27,204 nt of DNA from a virus. Numbering within the stretch: position 1 is the stretch's first letter; the number at the start of each line of letters is the position of its first letter. Below are positions 15,716 to 21,401 of this stretch, piece after piece. The position numbers and the translations under genes were made by a program. The notes under the pieces were generated by a model, which saw only the letters and a list, made by a program, of their open reading frames with translations, did not search any database and was not told the origin of the DNA. The DNA lies in the IMG/VR virus record IMGVR_UViG_3300045747_000068, positions 1 through 27,204 of that record. One strand, 5' to 3'.

Positions 15716-16012
15716 ATGATTTCGCTGTTCTGGTTGCTGTTGCCTTGGGCGTTGGCTTGCGTAGACGGTGGGAGCCGTAAACCCCACCACGTCGTAGCAG
15801 CAGTGCTCGCTTGGCTGCTTGATTTGTTTATCGCTCGGGTGCAGTGGAGGGCCCTCGCTGGCCCATTGCATGGATCGGAGCGTACTATCTCTGACTCGCT
15901 TGAGAGGCTCTGCTGGGATTACCAGAATCCAGATTACGCGTTGTTCATCCAAATAGCCAAGAAGATCAACAGAATCTCCCCAACTCATGACCATATAAAG
16001 GCCGTGCTATGA
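15716..16012 (+). CDS. Small membrane-associated phage protein near lysis genes (98 aa)
   Basis: The first 14 residues (MISLFWLLLPWALACVD) and residues about 25-40 (VVAAVLAWLLDLFIARV) are hydrophobic, giving one or two membrane segments. The C-terminal half is soluble with SDSLERLCWDYQNPDYAL and the conserved-looking end INRISPTHDHIKAV. I recall this end motif in phage proteins encoded just ahead of holin genes, but their role is not known to me. The start at 15716 has only a poor ribosome site and follows the fibre stop by five bases. The stop overlaps the holin-like start (ATGA), indicating coupled translation. Confidence 0.65.
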   Translation: MISLFWLLLPWALACVDGGSRKPHHVVAAVLAWLLDLFIARVQWRALAGPLHGSERTISDSLERLCWDYQNPDYALFIQIAKKINRISPTHDHIKAVL

Positions 16013-16233
16013 GCAATGACGATACGATTGACCGCCGTGACTACGGGCGTATGGAAGCCCAAGTTGAGCAGCTGACCAAGGACGTACACACGCTCAAGGA
16101 AACGGTTGAGACCATGCGGGACATGATGCAGCAAGCCCAGGGCGGTTGGAAGACCGTCATGCTTATCGGTGGCGTAGCTAGTACGGTTGGCGGAGCCATG
16201 GCTTGGGTTCTCAGTCACATTAAGTTTTCATAG
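16009..16233 (+). CDS. Holin-like protein, coiled coil plus one membrane segment (74 aa)
   Basis: A 74-residue protein with a charged N-terminal helix (residues 10-45, MEAQVEQLTKDVHTLKETVE) of heptad type and one membrane segment at about residues 50-69 (MLIGGVASTVGGAMAWVL) near the C-terminus. This matches the layout of XhlA-type or class III-like holin or accessory lysis proteins. It overlaps the upstream gene by four bases and is followed by a DUF5675-type gene. Its role would be to permeabilise or depolarise the inner membrane, or to regulate the second holin-like protein downstream. The call rests on topology and context. Confidence 0.6.
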   Translation: MSNDDTIDRRDYGRMEAQVEQLTKDVHTLKETVETMRDMMQQAQGGWKTVMLIGGVASTVGGAMAWVLSHIKFS

Positions 16234-16241
16234 GGGGCAAC

Positions 16242-16652
16242 ATGAACCTTACAGTAGTCAGAACCATGTGTGGTGCGGTATGCACCATCGGTGAACTCTA
16301 CGTTGACGGGGTTCGCTCGTGCTTTACCTTGGAAGATGTTGTACGATCCGATGGGGAGAAAGTCTATGGAGAAACTGCTATACCTGCTGGCCGCTATCGG
16401 GTGGTTATCACTTTTAGCAATCGCTTTCAGCACGATATGCCTCTATTGGTGGATGTCCCAAACTTTGAGGGAATACGTATCCACCCAGGTAACACCGCAG
16501 TGGATACCCACGGGTGCTTACTGGTGGGAATGGACCGACATGGAGATTCCATCCTCAACAGCCGAGTTGCCTATGCAAGCGTGTTCGCAGACATCAGAGA
16601 CGCCATTGACCGCGGTGAAGAAGTCTGGATTGATGTAAAGGATTTAGCATGA
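16242..16652 (+). CDS. DUF5675-family protein in the lysis block (136 aa)
   Basis: ATG 16242 has an AGGGGGC site. The pattern CTIGELYVDG, CFTLEDVVR, GETAIPAGRYRV, and IRIHPGN followed by DTHGCLLVG is that of the DUF5675 family found in many phages. By eye the IPAGRY...IHPGN...THGC arrangement (His81, His90, Gly91, Cys92) resembles the active-site layout of YkuD L,D-transpeptidases, though more compact. That, with its position between two holin-like genes and the lack of a recognisable endolysin, makes a cell-wall role possible. This function is inference; family membership is fairly secure. A second ORF lies inside it in another frame. Confidence 0.75.
   Translation: MNLTVVRTMCGAVCTIGELYVDGVRSCFTLEDVVRSDGEKVYGETAIPAGRYRVVITFSNRFQHDMPLLVDVPNFEGIRIHPGNTAVDTHGCLLVGMDRHGDSILNSRVAYASVFADIRDAIDRGEEVWIDVKDLA
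16366..16638 (+). CDS. Possible embedded membrane ORF within the DUF5675 gene (90 aa)
   Basis: In another reading frame inside the DUF5675 gene, ATG 16366 is preceded by GGGGAG at seven bases. The 90-residue product starts MEKLLYLLAAIGWLSLL, giving one membrane segment at about residues 4-30 with a positive N-terminus (N-in, C-out). It continues with a Trp-rich and then Ser/Thr-rich tail. The frame is open for 123 codons in all (from 16270). Embedded genes of this kind are known in lysis cassettes (lambda Rz1 inside Rz), and no separate spanin is seen here. It has no coiled coil and no convincing lipobox, so it may be a chance open frame under the constraint of the main gene. Confidence 0.3.
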   Translation: MEKLLYLLAAIGWLSLLAIAFSTICLYWWMSQTLREYVSTQVTPQWIPTGAYWWEWTDMEIPSSTAELPMQACSQTSETPLTAVKKSGLM

Positions 16653-17164
16653 ACTGGACCGACATTCTCAAGGGTATAGCCCCCACCCTAGCCAGCGCTG
16701 CGCTCGGCCCATTAGGGGGTGTACTGGTGGCTGGGTTGGGTAGTGCCATGGGTATTGATTCCCCCACCCAGGACAAGATATCCAAAGCCTTCACTAATGG
16801 GCAATTAACCCCAGAGGCGTTGGAGAAGATACGCGCTCTAGAACTCCAATACCAGAACGATGAGAAAGAACGGGGGTTCAAGTATGCGGAGTTGGAGTTC
16901 AAAGATCGAGACAGCGCACGCAACCGAGAAGTTCAGACTGGTGATAACACCACAAAGTTGCTAGCGTTTATCATTGTAGGGGCTTTTGTGGGTACAGTAG
17001 CCGCTACGCTGGCTGGCTGGACAAAAGCAGAATCGGTACTCGCAGGTACACTTATAGGCTACTTGTCTGCAAAAGCAGAACAGGTATTGAGCTACTACTT
17101 TGGTAGCAACAAGGACAGCAGCAGAAAGACCGAATTGCTGGCTAACTCTACCCAATCTAAATAA
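16649..17164 (+). CDS. Holin-like protein of the three-TM (GTA_holin_3TM) type (171 aa)
   Basis: Residues about 10-33 form a Gly/Ala-rich hydrophobic helix (LASAALGPLGGVLVAGLG). A soluble charged region follows (KERGFKYAELEFKDRDSARN), then two membrane segments at about 103-123 (LLAFIIVGAFVGTVAATL) and 128-148. The soluble ELEFKDRDSARNRE segment and the SYYFGSNKDSSRKTELL end are hallmarks I associate with the three-TM holin family found in phages and gene transfer agents. It overlaps the DUF5675 stop by four bases. It is the best holin candidate in the window. Confidence 0.7.
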   Translation: MNWTDILKGIAPTLASAALGPLGGVLVAGLGSAMGIDSPTQDKISKAFTNGQLTPEALEKIRALELQYQNDEKERGFKYAELEFKDRDSARNREVQTGDNTTKLLAFIIVGAFVGTVAATLAGWTKAESVLAGTLIGYLSAKAEQVLSYYFGSNKDSSRKTELLANSTQSK

Positions 17165-17176
17165 CTGGAGAATACT

Positions 17177-17491
17177 ATGGCTGATGTAATGACCCCAGAA
17201 CTACGGGCAATGGCGATGCAATTATTGGGGCAAGGTGCCCTTCGCAGCGCGGGTAACCAGGTGAATGCACCCAATCGTGGGTCAGAGATTCAGGCTCAAG
17301 AACTGGCGGCTATGCAGGGTCAGCAACCTGTACCCATCCAGACCCCTCTAGGTGGTCCTGCTCAGCCGTCACTCGGTGGCCCGCAAGACCCCTCTACATT
17401 TATGCCCCAGGGTATACCCAAACAAAACGGGGGCCGTATGACCCCCGAGCAAGCAGCTAGACTAGCTGAGATGCTTCGCGCTAGGCAATGA
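17177..17491 (+). CDS. Small Gln/Pro/Gly-rich protein, last late gene (104 aa)
   Basis: ATG 17177 has a GGAG site. The N-terminus is helical (TPELRAMAMQLLGQGAL). The middle is low-complexity and rich in Gln, Pro and Gly (QGQQPVPIQTPLGGPAQP, GGPQDPSTFMPQG). The end is a short helix (MTPEQAARLAEMLRARQ). No known fold is recognised. The N- and C-terminal helices joined by a flexible linker suggest an adaptor or minor virion protein. It is the last gene of the + strand operon, and its final 11 bases overlap the end of the convergent - strand gene. Confidence 0.6.
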   Translation: MADVMTPELRAMAMQLLGQGALRSAGNQVNAPNRGSEIQAQELAAMQGQQPVPIQTPLGGPAQPSLGGPQDPSTFMPQGIPKQNGGRMTPEQAARLAEMLRARQ

Positions 17492-17738
17492 AGCGTACAA
17501 GTCCTGGTAGCACGATGCTGCCGGACATGAAGCAGATAACGTGCCAACCTGTCCAGACTTCACGATTGTCGTTGTAGAAGTTTGGACCCCAATTAGCCTC
17601 ACGGTGCTTACGCCAGACGTACCATCCGAACCCCGTCAGCATGACGACCAAGGTTGCTTCGCCCATGTAGATGTATACTACACGGTGTAGGATGAGCCAG
17701 TATACGGCCCCAATCAAAATCAACAGTGCCTTAGTCAT
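17481..17738 (-). CDS. Small membrane protein, three predicted membrane segments (85 aa)
   Basis: An 85-residue protein with hydrophobic segments at about residues 4-18 (ALLILIGAVYWLILH), 24-42 (MGEATLVVMLTGFGWYVW) and 66-84 (VICFMSGSIVLPGLVRFIA), separated by a basic and Asn/Trp-rich loop. It is the most distal gene of the - strand operon and overlaps the preceding gene by eight bases. Size and topology would also suit a holin or antiholin, or a superinfection-exclusion protein, but there is no specific evidence. The start at 17738 has a GAGGGA site. Confidence 0.6.
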   Translation of the reverse strand: MTKALLILIGAVYWLILHRVVYIYMGEATLVVMLTGFGWYVWRKHREANWGPNFYNDNREVWTGWHVICFMSGSIVLPGLVRFIA

Positions 17739-17949
17739 GGCGTATTCCCTCGTAGTGAACGCGAAATCTATGGTCTGGTTTCAAATCGCTGACGCATACC
17801 CATTTGCCTTCCGCATCGCTGAAGTACAGCGCGTCGGTGGGGGCTTCCTGGTCTGCTGCCATATGCTGTTGGCCGTCAATGTAGTACTGGAAACTACCAA
17901 GTTGACGACCCCAAAGGGCAATAGCCTTGTAATCTTTGGGGCTGGGCAT
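17731..17949 (-). CDS. Small hypothetical protein (72 aa)
   Basis: A soluble 72-residue protein, aromatic-rich, with KAIALWGRQLGSFQYYIDG, then ALYFSDAEGKWVCVSDL and a basic end RFRVHYEGIRHD. It has no recognised motif. It lies two bases after the upstream stop and overlaps the following membrane-protein gene, as expected for a gene in a tight early operon. The ribosome site is weak (GGTG), so translation may depend on coupling. Function unknown. Confidence 0.55.
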   Translation of the reverse strand: MPSPKDYKAIALWGRQLGSFQYYIDGQQHMAADQEAPTDALYFSDAEGKWVCVSDLKPDHRFRVHYEGIRHD

Positions 17950-17951
17950 GA

Positions 17952-18248
17952 TTACACCGTGTAGGCTAGGCTGAGCAATTCTTGCTTTTGCTTGGTGAGC
18001 TCGGCAATTTCTTCCTCCAAGTCCAGTCTCTTGGTACGGATAGCCTTGTCGATATTAGCTACCGTACCTTGAATAAGTTCATCCATAGATGTGTCATCGG
18101 TGGCGATGACTTCCAACTCTTTGACGAACAACCAGTCAGAACTGCTGGTCTCGTAGGTGAACAGCGCATAGTGGGGTTCGCCCTGTATAGCCGATGGGGT
18201 CGACACGTAGCGATACAAACGAACCGACAACTTGATTTCCTGGGACAT
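17952..18248 (-). CDS. Small hypothetical protein with C-terminal coiled coil (98 aa)
   Basis: ATG at 18248 is preceded by GGAG. The N-terminal half is beta-rich (IKLSVRLYRYVSTPSAI, HYALFTYETSSSDWLFVKEL). Residues about 55-95 form a charged helix (DKAIRTKRLDLEEEIAELTK) with heptad periodicity, likely a coiled coil for oligomerisation. I associate the WLFVKELEV type of text with small early phage proteins of unknown role. It follows the 61-residue secreted-type protein by three bases. Confidence 0.6.
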   Translation of the reverse strand: MSQEIKLSVRLYRYVSTPSAIQGEPHYALFTYETSSSDWLFVKELEVIATDDTSMDELIQGTVANIDKAIRTKRLDLEEEIAELTKQKQELLSLAYTV

Positions 18249-18251
18249 GAG

Positions 18252-18437
18252 TTACTCCTTACAAATACCCGCATGACGAACAAACTTGGCCTTGGCGGGT
18301 AAGCAAGAACAAGCCGAATTGATACACCTTGGGTCGCCCAGAGTAGTGGATATCTTGGAAGGTTCTTGGTACGTTGCCCAAGAGAATGCTGCGTAAAGCA
18401 GTAGAGCTACTGAGCTGCGACCAATAACCTTTCTCAT
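18252..18437 (-). CDS. Small exported-type Cys-rich protein (61 aa)
   Basis: Starts at ATG 18437 with an AAAGGG site. Residues 1-21 (MRKVIGRSSVALLLYAAF, then SWA) look like a Sec signal peptide: basic start, hydrophobic core, A-x-A-like end. The remaining 40 residues carry four cysteines (CINSACSC and a final GICKE), compatible with disulphides in the periplasm. It is the first gene after the inverted-repeat promoter region, so it may be among the most strongly transcribed of the distal early genes. A role at the cell envelope, such as superinfection exclusion, is speculation. Confidence 0.55.
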   Translation of the reverse strand: MRKVIGRSSVALLLYAAFSWATYQEPSKISTTLGDPRCINSACSCLPAKAKFVRHAGICKE

Positions 18438-18453
18438 GATACCCTTTCTTTGC

Positions 18454-18497
18454 GATAGGTCTATTATACCCCTACAAAGGTTGTATAATAGACTATC
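18454..18497. promoter_or_regulatory. 44-base inverted repeat between early genes, with a TATAAT on each strand
   Basis: The arm GATAGGTCTATTATAC (18454-18469) is matched by GTATAATAGACTATC (18483-18497) with one extra base and a 13-base spacer. Each arm contains TATAAT on one strand, so a -10 element points outward in both directions. It fills most of the only gap (18438-18502) in this part of the operon. It could be a promoter with an overlapping dimeric operator, a bidirectional start, or an RNA hairpin acting as terminator or processing site for the upstream transcript. Confidence 0.7.
18463..18468 (-). promoter_or_regulatory. Candidate -10 box (TATAAT) for the 61-, 98-, 72- and 85-aa genes
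   Basis: On the - strand the sequence is GGGGTATAATAGACC, with the perfect -10 hexamer about 26 bases before the ATG at 18437. No good -35 hexamer is visible at 16-18 bases (CTATTA), so it may need an activator or a phage-encoded factor. The same TAWAATAGA text recurs at the two other candidate promoters of this strand. Confidence 0.4.
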
Positions 18498-18502
18498 GTT
18501 TG

Positions 18503-18811
18503 TTATTCCGATTGTTTAGCTCGGGCTGCGTCATACTTGCGTTGTTCTTGCTCATCAGTACCGCGTCGAGGCAACGCGGCCAATTGAAGTTGACTGGCCA
18601 TCACTTCGCGTTTCTTCTGAAGGAAGTGAATGGCCTTGTCCAAGTCTTCGATAGCCTTATGGGCGTCACCCTTGCGACCCAATCGCCACAGGTACTTGGT
18701 AGCTGCCCCTACCAAATAGTCCCAGTTCAGGGCTACCACAACGTCCCAATGCTGGGGTGTGCCTTCTTGTTTATAGTGGGAGCCACCCACTTGTTTGTCG
18801 TTCGCGCTCAT
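18503..18811 (-). CDS. DUF3310-family protein (102 aa)
   Basis: Residues about 8-75 match the DUF3310 pattern: VGGSHYKQEGTPQHWDVV, NWDYLVGAATKYLWRLGRKG, then IEDLDKAIHFLQKK. Such small helical proteins are common in the early regions of diverse phages, often near nucleotide-metabolism genes. Their role is not settled. The C-terminal 25 residues are charged and Ala/Gln-rich. It overlaps the HD gene stop by four bases (ATGA), so it is translated together with the HD enzyme and the synthase. Confidence 0.85.
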   Translation of the reverse strand: MSANDKQVGGSHYKQEGTPQHWDVVVALNWDYLVGAATKYLWRLGRKGDAHKAIEDLDKAIHFLQKKREVMASQLQLAALPRRGTDEQEQRKYDAARAKQSE

Positions 18812-19284
18812 CGTAGTGTATCCAAAAATGTGGACGCCTCCATTGTCGGCGGTATGCGGGCGTCCAAATACGCAATACCAGCCCTGACTACTCCCTCCAT
18901 CTTGAGGTTACCCATATCTACCTCGGCTTGGCAGTACATGATAAGCTCCAGCATATCGGCCCACTTGATGCATTCTGCTTCGTCAGGTAGTAGCCCGTAG
19001 TCTATACCCAATCTACGGTTGAAGCTATCCTCCAGCTTCTCCAATGACTCTCTCAACTCTCTGCTGGCCCACTTGGCGGTAGCAGGGGTGTCCCCCGTAA
19101 CTGACTCAGCTAGGTCGTGGGTCAATGCAGAGTGGAGCATCATAGCGCTGGGCTTGCAAATCTCCAGTAGAATCATTGCTACGCCCCAGCTATGCTCGGC
19201 CACATTTTGGGTGTGGATAGTACGCTTGGTGTGGAACCGCTTGGTCACACCGGCTTCGTACAACTCTTTGAATCTACGGTTCAT
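18808..19284 (-). CDS. HD-domain 5'-deoxynucleotidase, YfbR-like (158 aa)
   Basis: The HD metal site is clear: QNVAEHS (His31), LTHDLAE (His56-Asp57) and IKWADMLELIMYCQAE (Asp110), with VTGDTPATAK after the HD pair, as in YfbR-type enzymes that hydrolyse deoxynucleoside monophosphates. ATG 19284 is chosen because it forms an ATGA overlap with the synthase stop and has an AAAGG upstream; a TTG at 19314 would add ten residues but is less likely. Located beside the synthase, it probably removes a host dNMP such as dTMP so that the modified nucleotide is favoured. Substrate is inference. Confidence 0.8.
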   Translation of the reverse strand: MNRRFKELYEAGVTKRFHTKRTIHTQNVAEHSWGVAMILLEICKPSAMMLHSALTHDLAESVTGDTPATAKWASRELRESLEKLEDSFNRRLGIDYGLLPDEAECIKWADMLELIMYCQAEVDMGNLKMEGVVRAGIAYLDARIPPTMEASTFLDTLR

Positions 19285-20261
19285 TTTTCGCGCCTTTCCA
19301 GCCACTCTAGACAAGCCAGCTTGACGGCTGTATCGGGTATGGTGGTAGCGTAACTGACCGCACGAGTGAAGCTACCCTCTTTGTAGCACTTCCAGGACTT
19401 GGCCATGGGTTGTAGCACCCAATTGATGTACGAGTGGTCGTAGCTGCCGTAGTAGTCGTCCATGACTAGGTTGGATACGAACTTGGCGCAATCGCGTAGG
19501 AACGCATCTGCTTGCTCATCGTGCCGAATCAATGGGGTGTGTACCCAAGCCTCGTTGTACAAGTTGGACTTCGGTTCGCTGGGGTGGTCGAGTAGGGGCC
19601 AATGCTTCTCGTAGATATGCCAGTCGTTACTGACTTGGGTGTAGGTACCAATGGGTACGCCTACCGCCAGGGCGATGAATTCCTGTAGCACCGACATGTG
19701 TACGGCGTTGGCCCCGTAGCAGCCCCAAACTACGTCATTGGAGCGATTACAAACTGTCATGTCCAACTTACCCTCACGGATGCGGAAGTAGATGTGGGTG
19801 TTACAGGGTAAGTCTTTGGACCCCAAATTGGCCCCATCGTATAGACCGTCCCACATGGCTACCACTGCTCGGCGCGTATTGTGGTCACGTTGTAGTAACC
19901 CCACCAGGTTTTTCAATTGGTCGGTATCAAAGTGTTTGCGCCAGCGGTATCCGTAGGCGCCATTGAGAGTGATGCCGTCATCGCTGAAGTCGCCCATGTT
20001 GCCTGCGAACTTCTTGACGAACTCGACATCATTGCGACCCGCCAGCATCCAGATGGACTCCATGATATGGAAGTACGGATTGGCATTGCGTTCCTCGTCA
20101 AACAGCATACGCTGAGTCGGGTTTTGGTACACCGTAGATACAGGTGTGGGGTAGGTCTTGACCGACCCGTTGCGGCTACCCTCGGTGGAGTGGTTAACCC
20201 GAAGGTTCCACAACGCATCTGAGTAGGCATCGTTGACGTTATTGGCGTGTAGGACTAGCAT
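19281..20261 (-). CDS. Thymidylate synthase-family enzyme, possible dUMP hydroxymethylase (326 aa)
   Basis: Family hallmarks are present: GAYGYRW (101-107), the catalytic cysteine in DLPCNTHIYF (Cys153), NRSNDVVWG (172-180) with the phosphate- and base-contacting Arg/Ser/Asp, an Asn in the YGANAVH loop (185), and DWHIY (213-217), equivalent to the DxHxY of classical synthases. Asn rather than Asp at the base-recognition loop favours dUMP over dCMP. The enzyme could make dTMP or, as in phages with modified thymidine, 5-hydroxymethyl-dUMP. The presence of a 5-hmdU kinase-like gene nearby favours the latter. Start 20261 has AAGGA; it overlaps the previous gene by 23 bases. Confidence 0.85.
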   Translation of the reverse strand: MLVLHANNVNDAYSDALWNLRVNHSTEGSRNGSVKTYPTPVSTVYQNPTQRMLFDEERNANPYFHIMESIWMLAGRNDVEFVKKFAGNMGDFSDDGITLNGAYGYRWRKHFDTDQLKNLVGLLQRDHNTRRAVVAMWDGLYDGANLGSKDLPCNTHIYFRIREGKLDMTVCNRSNDVVWGCYGANAVHMSVLQEFIALAVGVPIGTYTQVSNDWHIYEKHWPLLDHPSEPKSNLYNEAWVHTPLIRHDEQADAFLRDCAKFVSNLVMDDYYGSYDHSYINWVLQPMAKSWKCYKEGSFTRAVSYATTIPDTAVKLACLEWLERREK

Positions 20262-20517
20262 GATATTCCTTCAAGAGTTGGTTGAGTTCTAACTTAACAC
20301 GGCGGGCAACGTCACCCCGCCAGCCATTGGAGTTGACCAAGAAACGGACAACGATGTCGTCTGCTGGGTCCAGGCCATAGGTATCCTCTATCGACTTGAG
20401 CGATAGCATAGCCGCTACGTATGGCTTACACCAGATGATGTAAGCAGGTTGATTCTTCCCAGGTGGGCCCCAATCTGCGAGTATGTCCGCAGCTATTTTG
20501 TTGAGTGGACGAGACAT
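20239..20517 (-). CDS. Small conserved phage protein (92 aa)
   Basis: The likely start is ATG 20517 (MSRPLNKIAADILADWG), which has a good GGAG site; upstream in-frame codons would add unlikely sequence. The middle reads WCKPYVAAMLSLKSIEDTYG, then VVRFLVNSNGWRGDVARRVK and ELNQLLKEY. I recall this pattern (a Tyr-containing helix, SNxxxWRGxxAxRxKxEL) in small early proteins of several unrelated phages, with no known function. It is helical throughout. It lies just after a TATAAT element and immediately before the synthase, so it belongs to the nucleotide and modification unit. Confidence 0.7.
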   Translation of the reverse strand: MSRPLNKIAADILADWGPPGKNQPAYIIWCKPYVAAMLSLKSIEDTYGLDPADDIVVRFLVNSNGWRGDVARRVKLELNQLLKEYHASPTRQ

Positions 20518-20544
20518 GTCGTTCTCCGTAGTTGGTAAGCCTCT

Positions 20545-20550
20545 ATTATA
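20545..20550 (-). promoter_or_regulatory. Candidate -10 box (TATAAT) upstream of the 92-aa, synthase, HD and DUF3310 genes
   Basis: On the - strand, CCCTTATAATAGAGG lies between the TAG of the methyltransferase-like gene and the next ATG at 20517. The hexamer is perfect, and the following AGAGG resembles the other early candidate (TATAATAGACC). The -35 region at the usual distance (CGCTAT) is poor. If real, it gives the nucleotide-pool genes their own transcript. Confidence 0.35.
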
Positions 20551-20554
20551 AGGG

Positions 20555-21271
20555 CTAGACGTATGGGATAGCGGTAAATCGAGTGTTCCCGACAATATGT
20601 TTTACAACGCAGTAGAACTCTCCAGCCTCGCGCATAGCGGCGGTGATGGTCAGTCCTTTGTCGCTGAGCCAATTGTCGTAGGCTACCAAGTATGACTCAG
20701 CCGTGGGGTCGACAGGTTCGCCAAAGTCTCTCTCATACGTCTTGTAGTTGAGGTGAATCTTGTGGCATGAGGTGTCCGTAAACCACACTACAATTGAGGG
20801 CTTCCGCAGTACTGCTCGTGAGACGTTATCCCACATTTCCTTAACGCCTTTGGTCTTGATGGTACCCACAGACATGTCGAGTAGCAGGACATCGTAAACC
20901 GACAAGTCTGCCTCGGCTAGCATGAGCATGGAGTCGTCAATCTGGTAGACGTTGGGATACAAACTCTTGAGGTACTTCACGCATGTGGGGTCTCGCTCAA
21001 AGAAATGATGCTGAGCCCCCTCCACGGATTGGTCCACCACTTGTGCCGACGCACCGACCCCGCCAAAGGCGTGTAGCACCTTGGGCTTCTCCAATCCCTT
21101 GAGGGCAGGGGGGAGTAGGGTGGTCAAGCAGGTAAGGTGGCGTACCACATCACGGGTTGAGTCTTTGAGGAACTCTTGATATGAGTCCCGCACTTTGGTT
21201 TCCATGGTAGTTTCCATACCGATGGGCAGGTTGATGGAAAATCCATTCACTTTCAGGGTTTCTACGCGCAT
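20555..21271 (-). CDS. SAM-methyltransferase-like protein in the modification operon (238 aa)
   Basis: Residues 64-81 (KVLHAFGGVGASAQVVDQ) form a glycine-rich loop of the class I SAM-binding type. They are followed by an acidic end-of-strand-2 residue (HHFFERDP), a segment YQIDDSMLML, and a strand-4 motif YDVLLLDMS (126-134). The DPPY or NPPY motif of amino-methyltransferases and the PC motif of cytosine-C5 enzymes are absent, so a base amino or C5 methylase is not supported. The N-terminal 60 residues are helical and unfamiliar. It lies between HMUDK_hel-like and synthase genes, so it may tailor the modified base or be a fold relative with another role. Confidence 0.55.
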   Translation of the reverse strand: MRVETLKVNGFSINLPIGMETTMETKVRDSYQEFLKDSTRDVVRHLTCLTTLLPPALKGLEKPKVLHAFGGVGASAQVVDQSVEGAQHHFFERDPTCVKYLKSLYPNVYQIDDSMLMLAEADLSVYDVLLLDMSVGTIKTKGVKEMWDNVSRAVLRKPSIVVWFTDTSCHKIHLNYKTYERDFGEPVDPTAESYLVAYDNWLSDKGLTITAAMREAGEFYCVVKHIVGNTRFTAIPYV

Positions 21272-21286
21272 TTTCGTTTTCCTCTC

Positions 21287-21370
21287 GGGGGTAGGTAGGC
21301 CGGCAATCAGCCTAGGGCTTTGTAAATCTTTGAATACGGGGTCGTTTTCGCTCGGGTAGGGGGTAGGTAG
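21287..21370. repeat. Direct repeat GGGGGTAGGTAG, two copies
   Basis: The 12-base sequence occurs at 21287-21298 and 21359-21370, in the 120-base gap that separates the methyltransferase-like gene from the HMUDK_hel-like gene. Both copies follow a TTTTCG- or TTTTCC-type stretch and a TCGG. On the coding (-) strand the repeat reads CTACCTACCCCC. The spacing of 72 bases between copies and the asymmetry suggest protein-binding sites or a duplicated leader. There is no gene in this gap: a short open frame at 21307-21492 overlaps it and is not convincing. Confidence 0.6.
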
Positions 21371-21401
21371 CCCCCGACGCGAAAACGCGCCCTAGGGGGC
21401 T
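21369..21401 (-). terminator. Two-tier GC-rich hairpin at the end of the HMUDK_hel-like gene
   Basis: AGCCCCC (21369-21375) pairs with GGGGGCT (21395-21401), and inside it CGCG pairs with CGCG around an AAAA loop (TTTT on the other strand). The stop codon of the HMUDK_hel-like gene (TAG, 21392-21394) lies within the structure. There is no U tract after it, so it may attenuate or process the transcript rather than end it. Confidence 0.5.

Noticed and set aside
15599-15994. - strand 131-codon ORF opposite fibre paralogue 2 and the small membrane gene
   Set aside because: It is antisense to two coupled genes and its product is low-quality text without a ribosome site.
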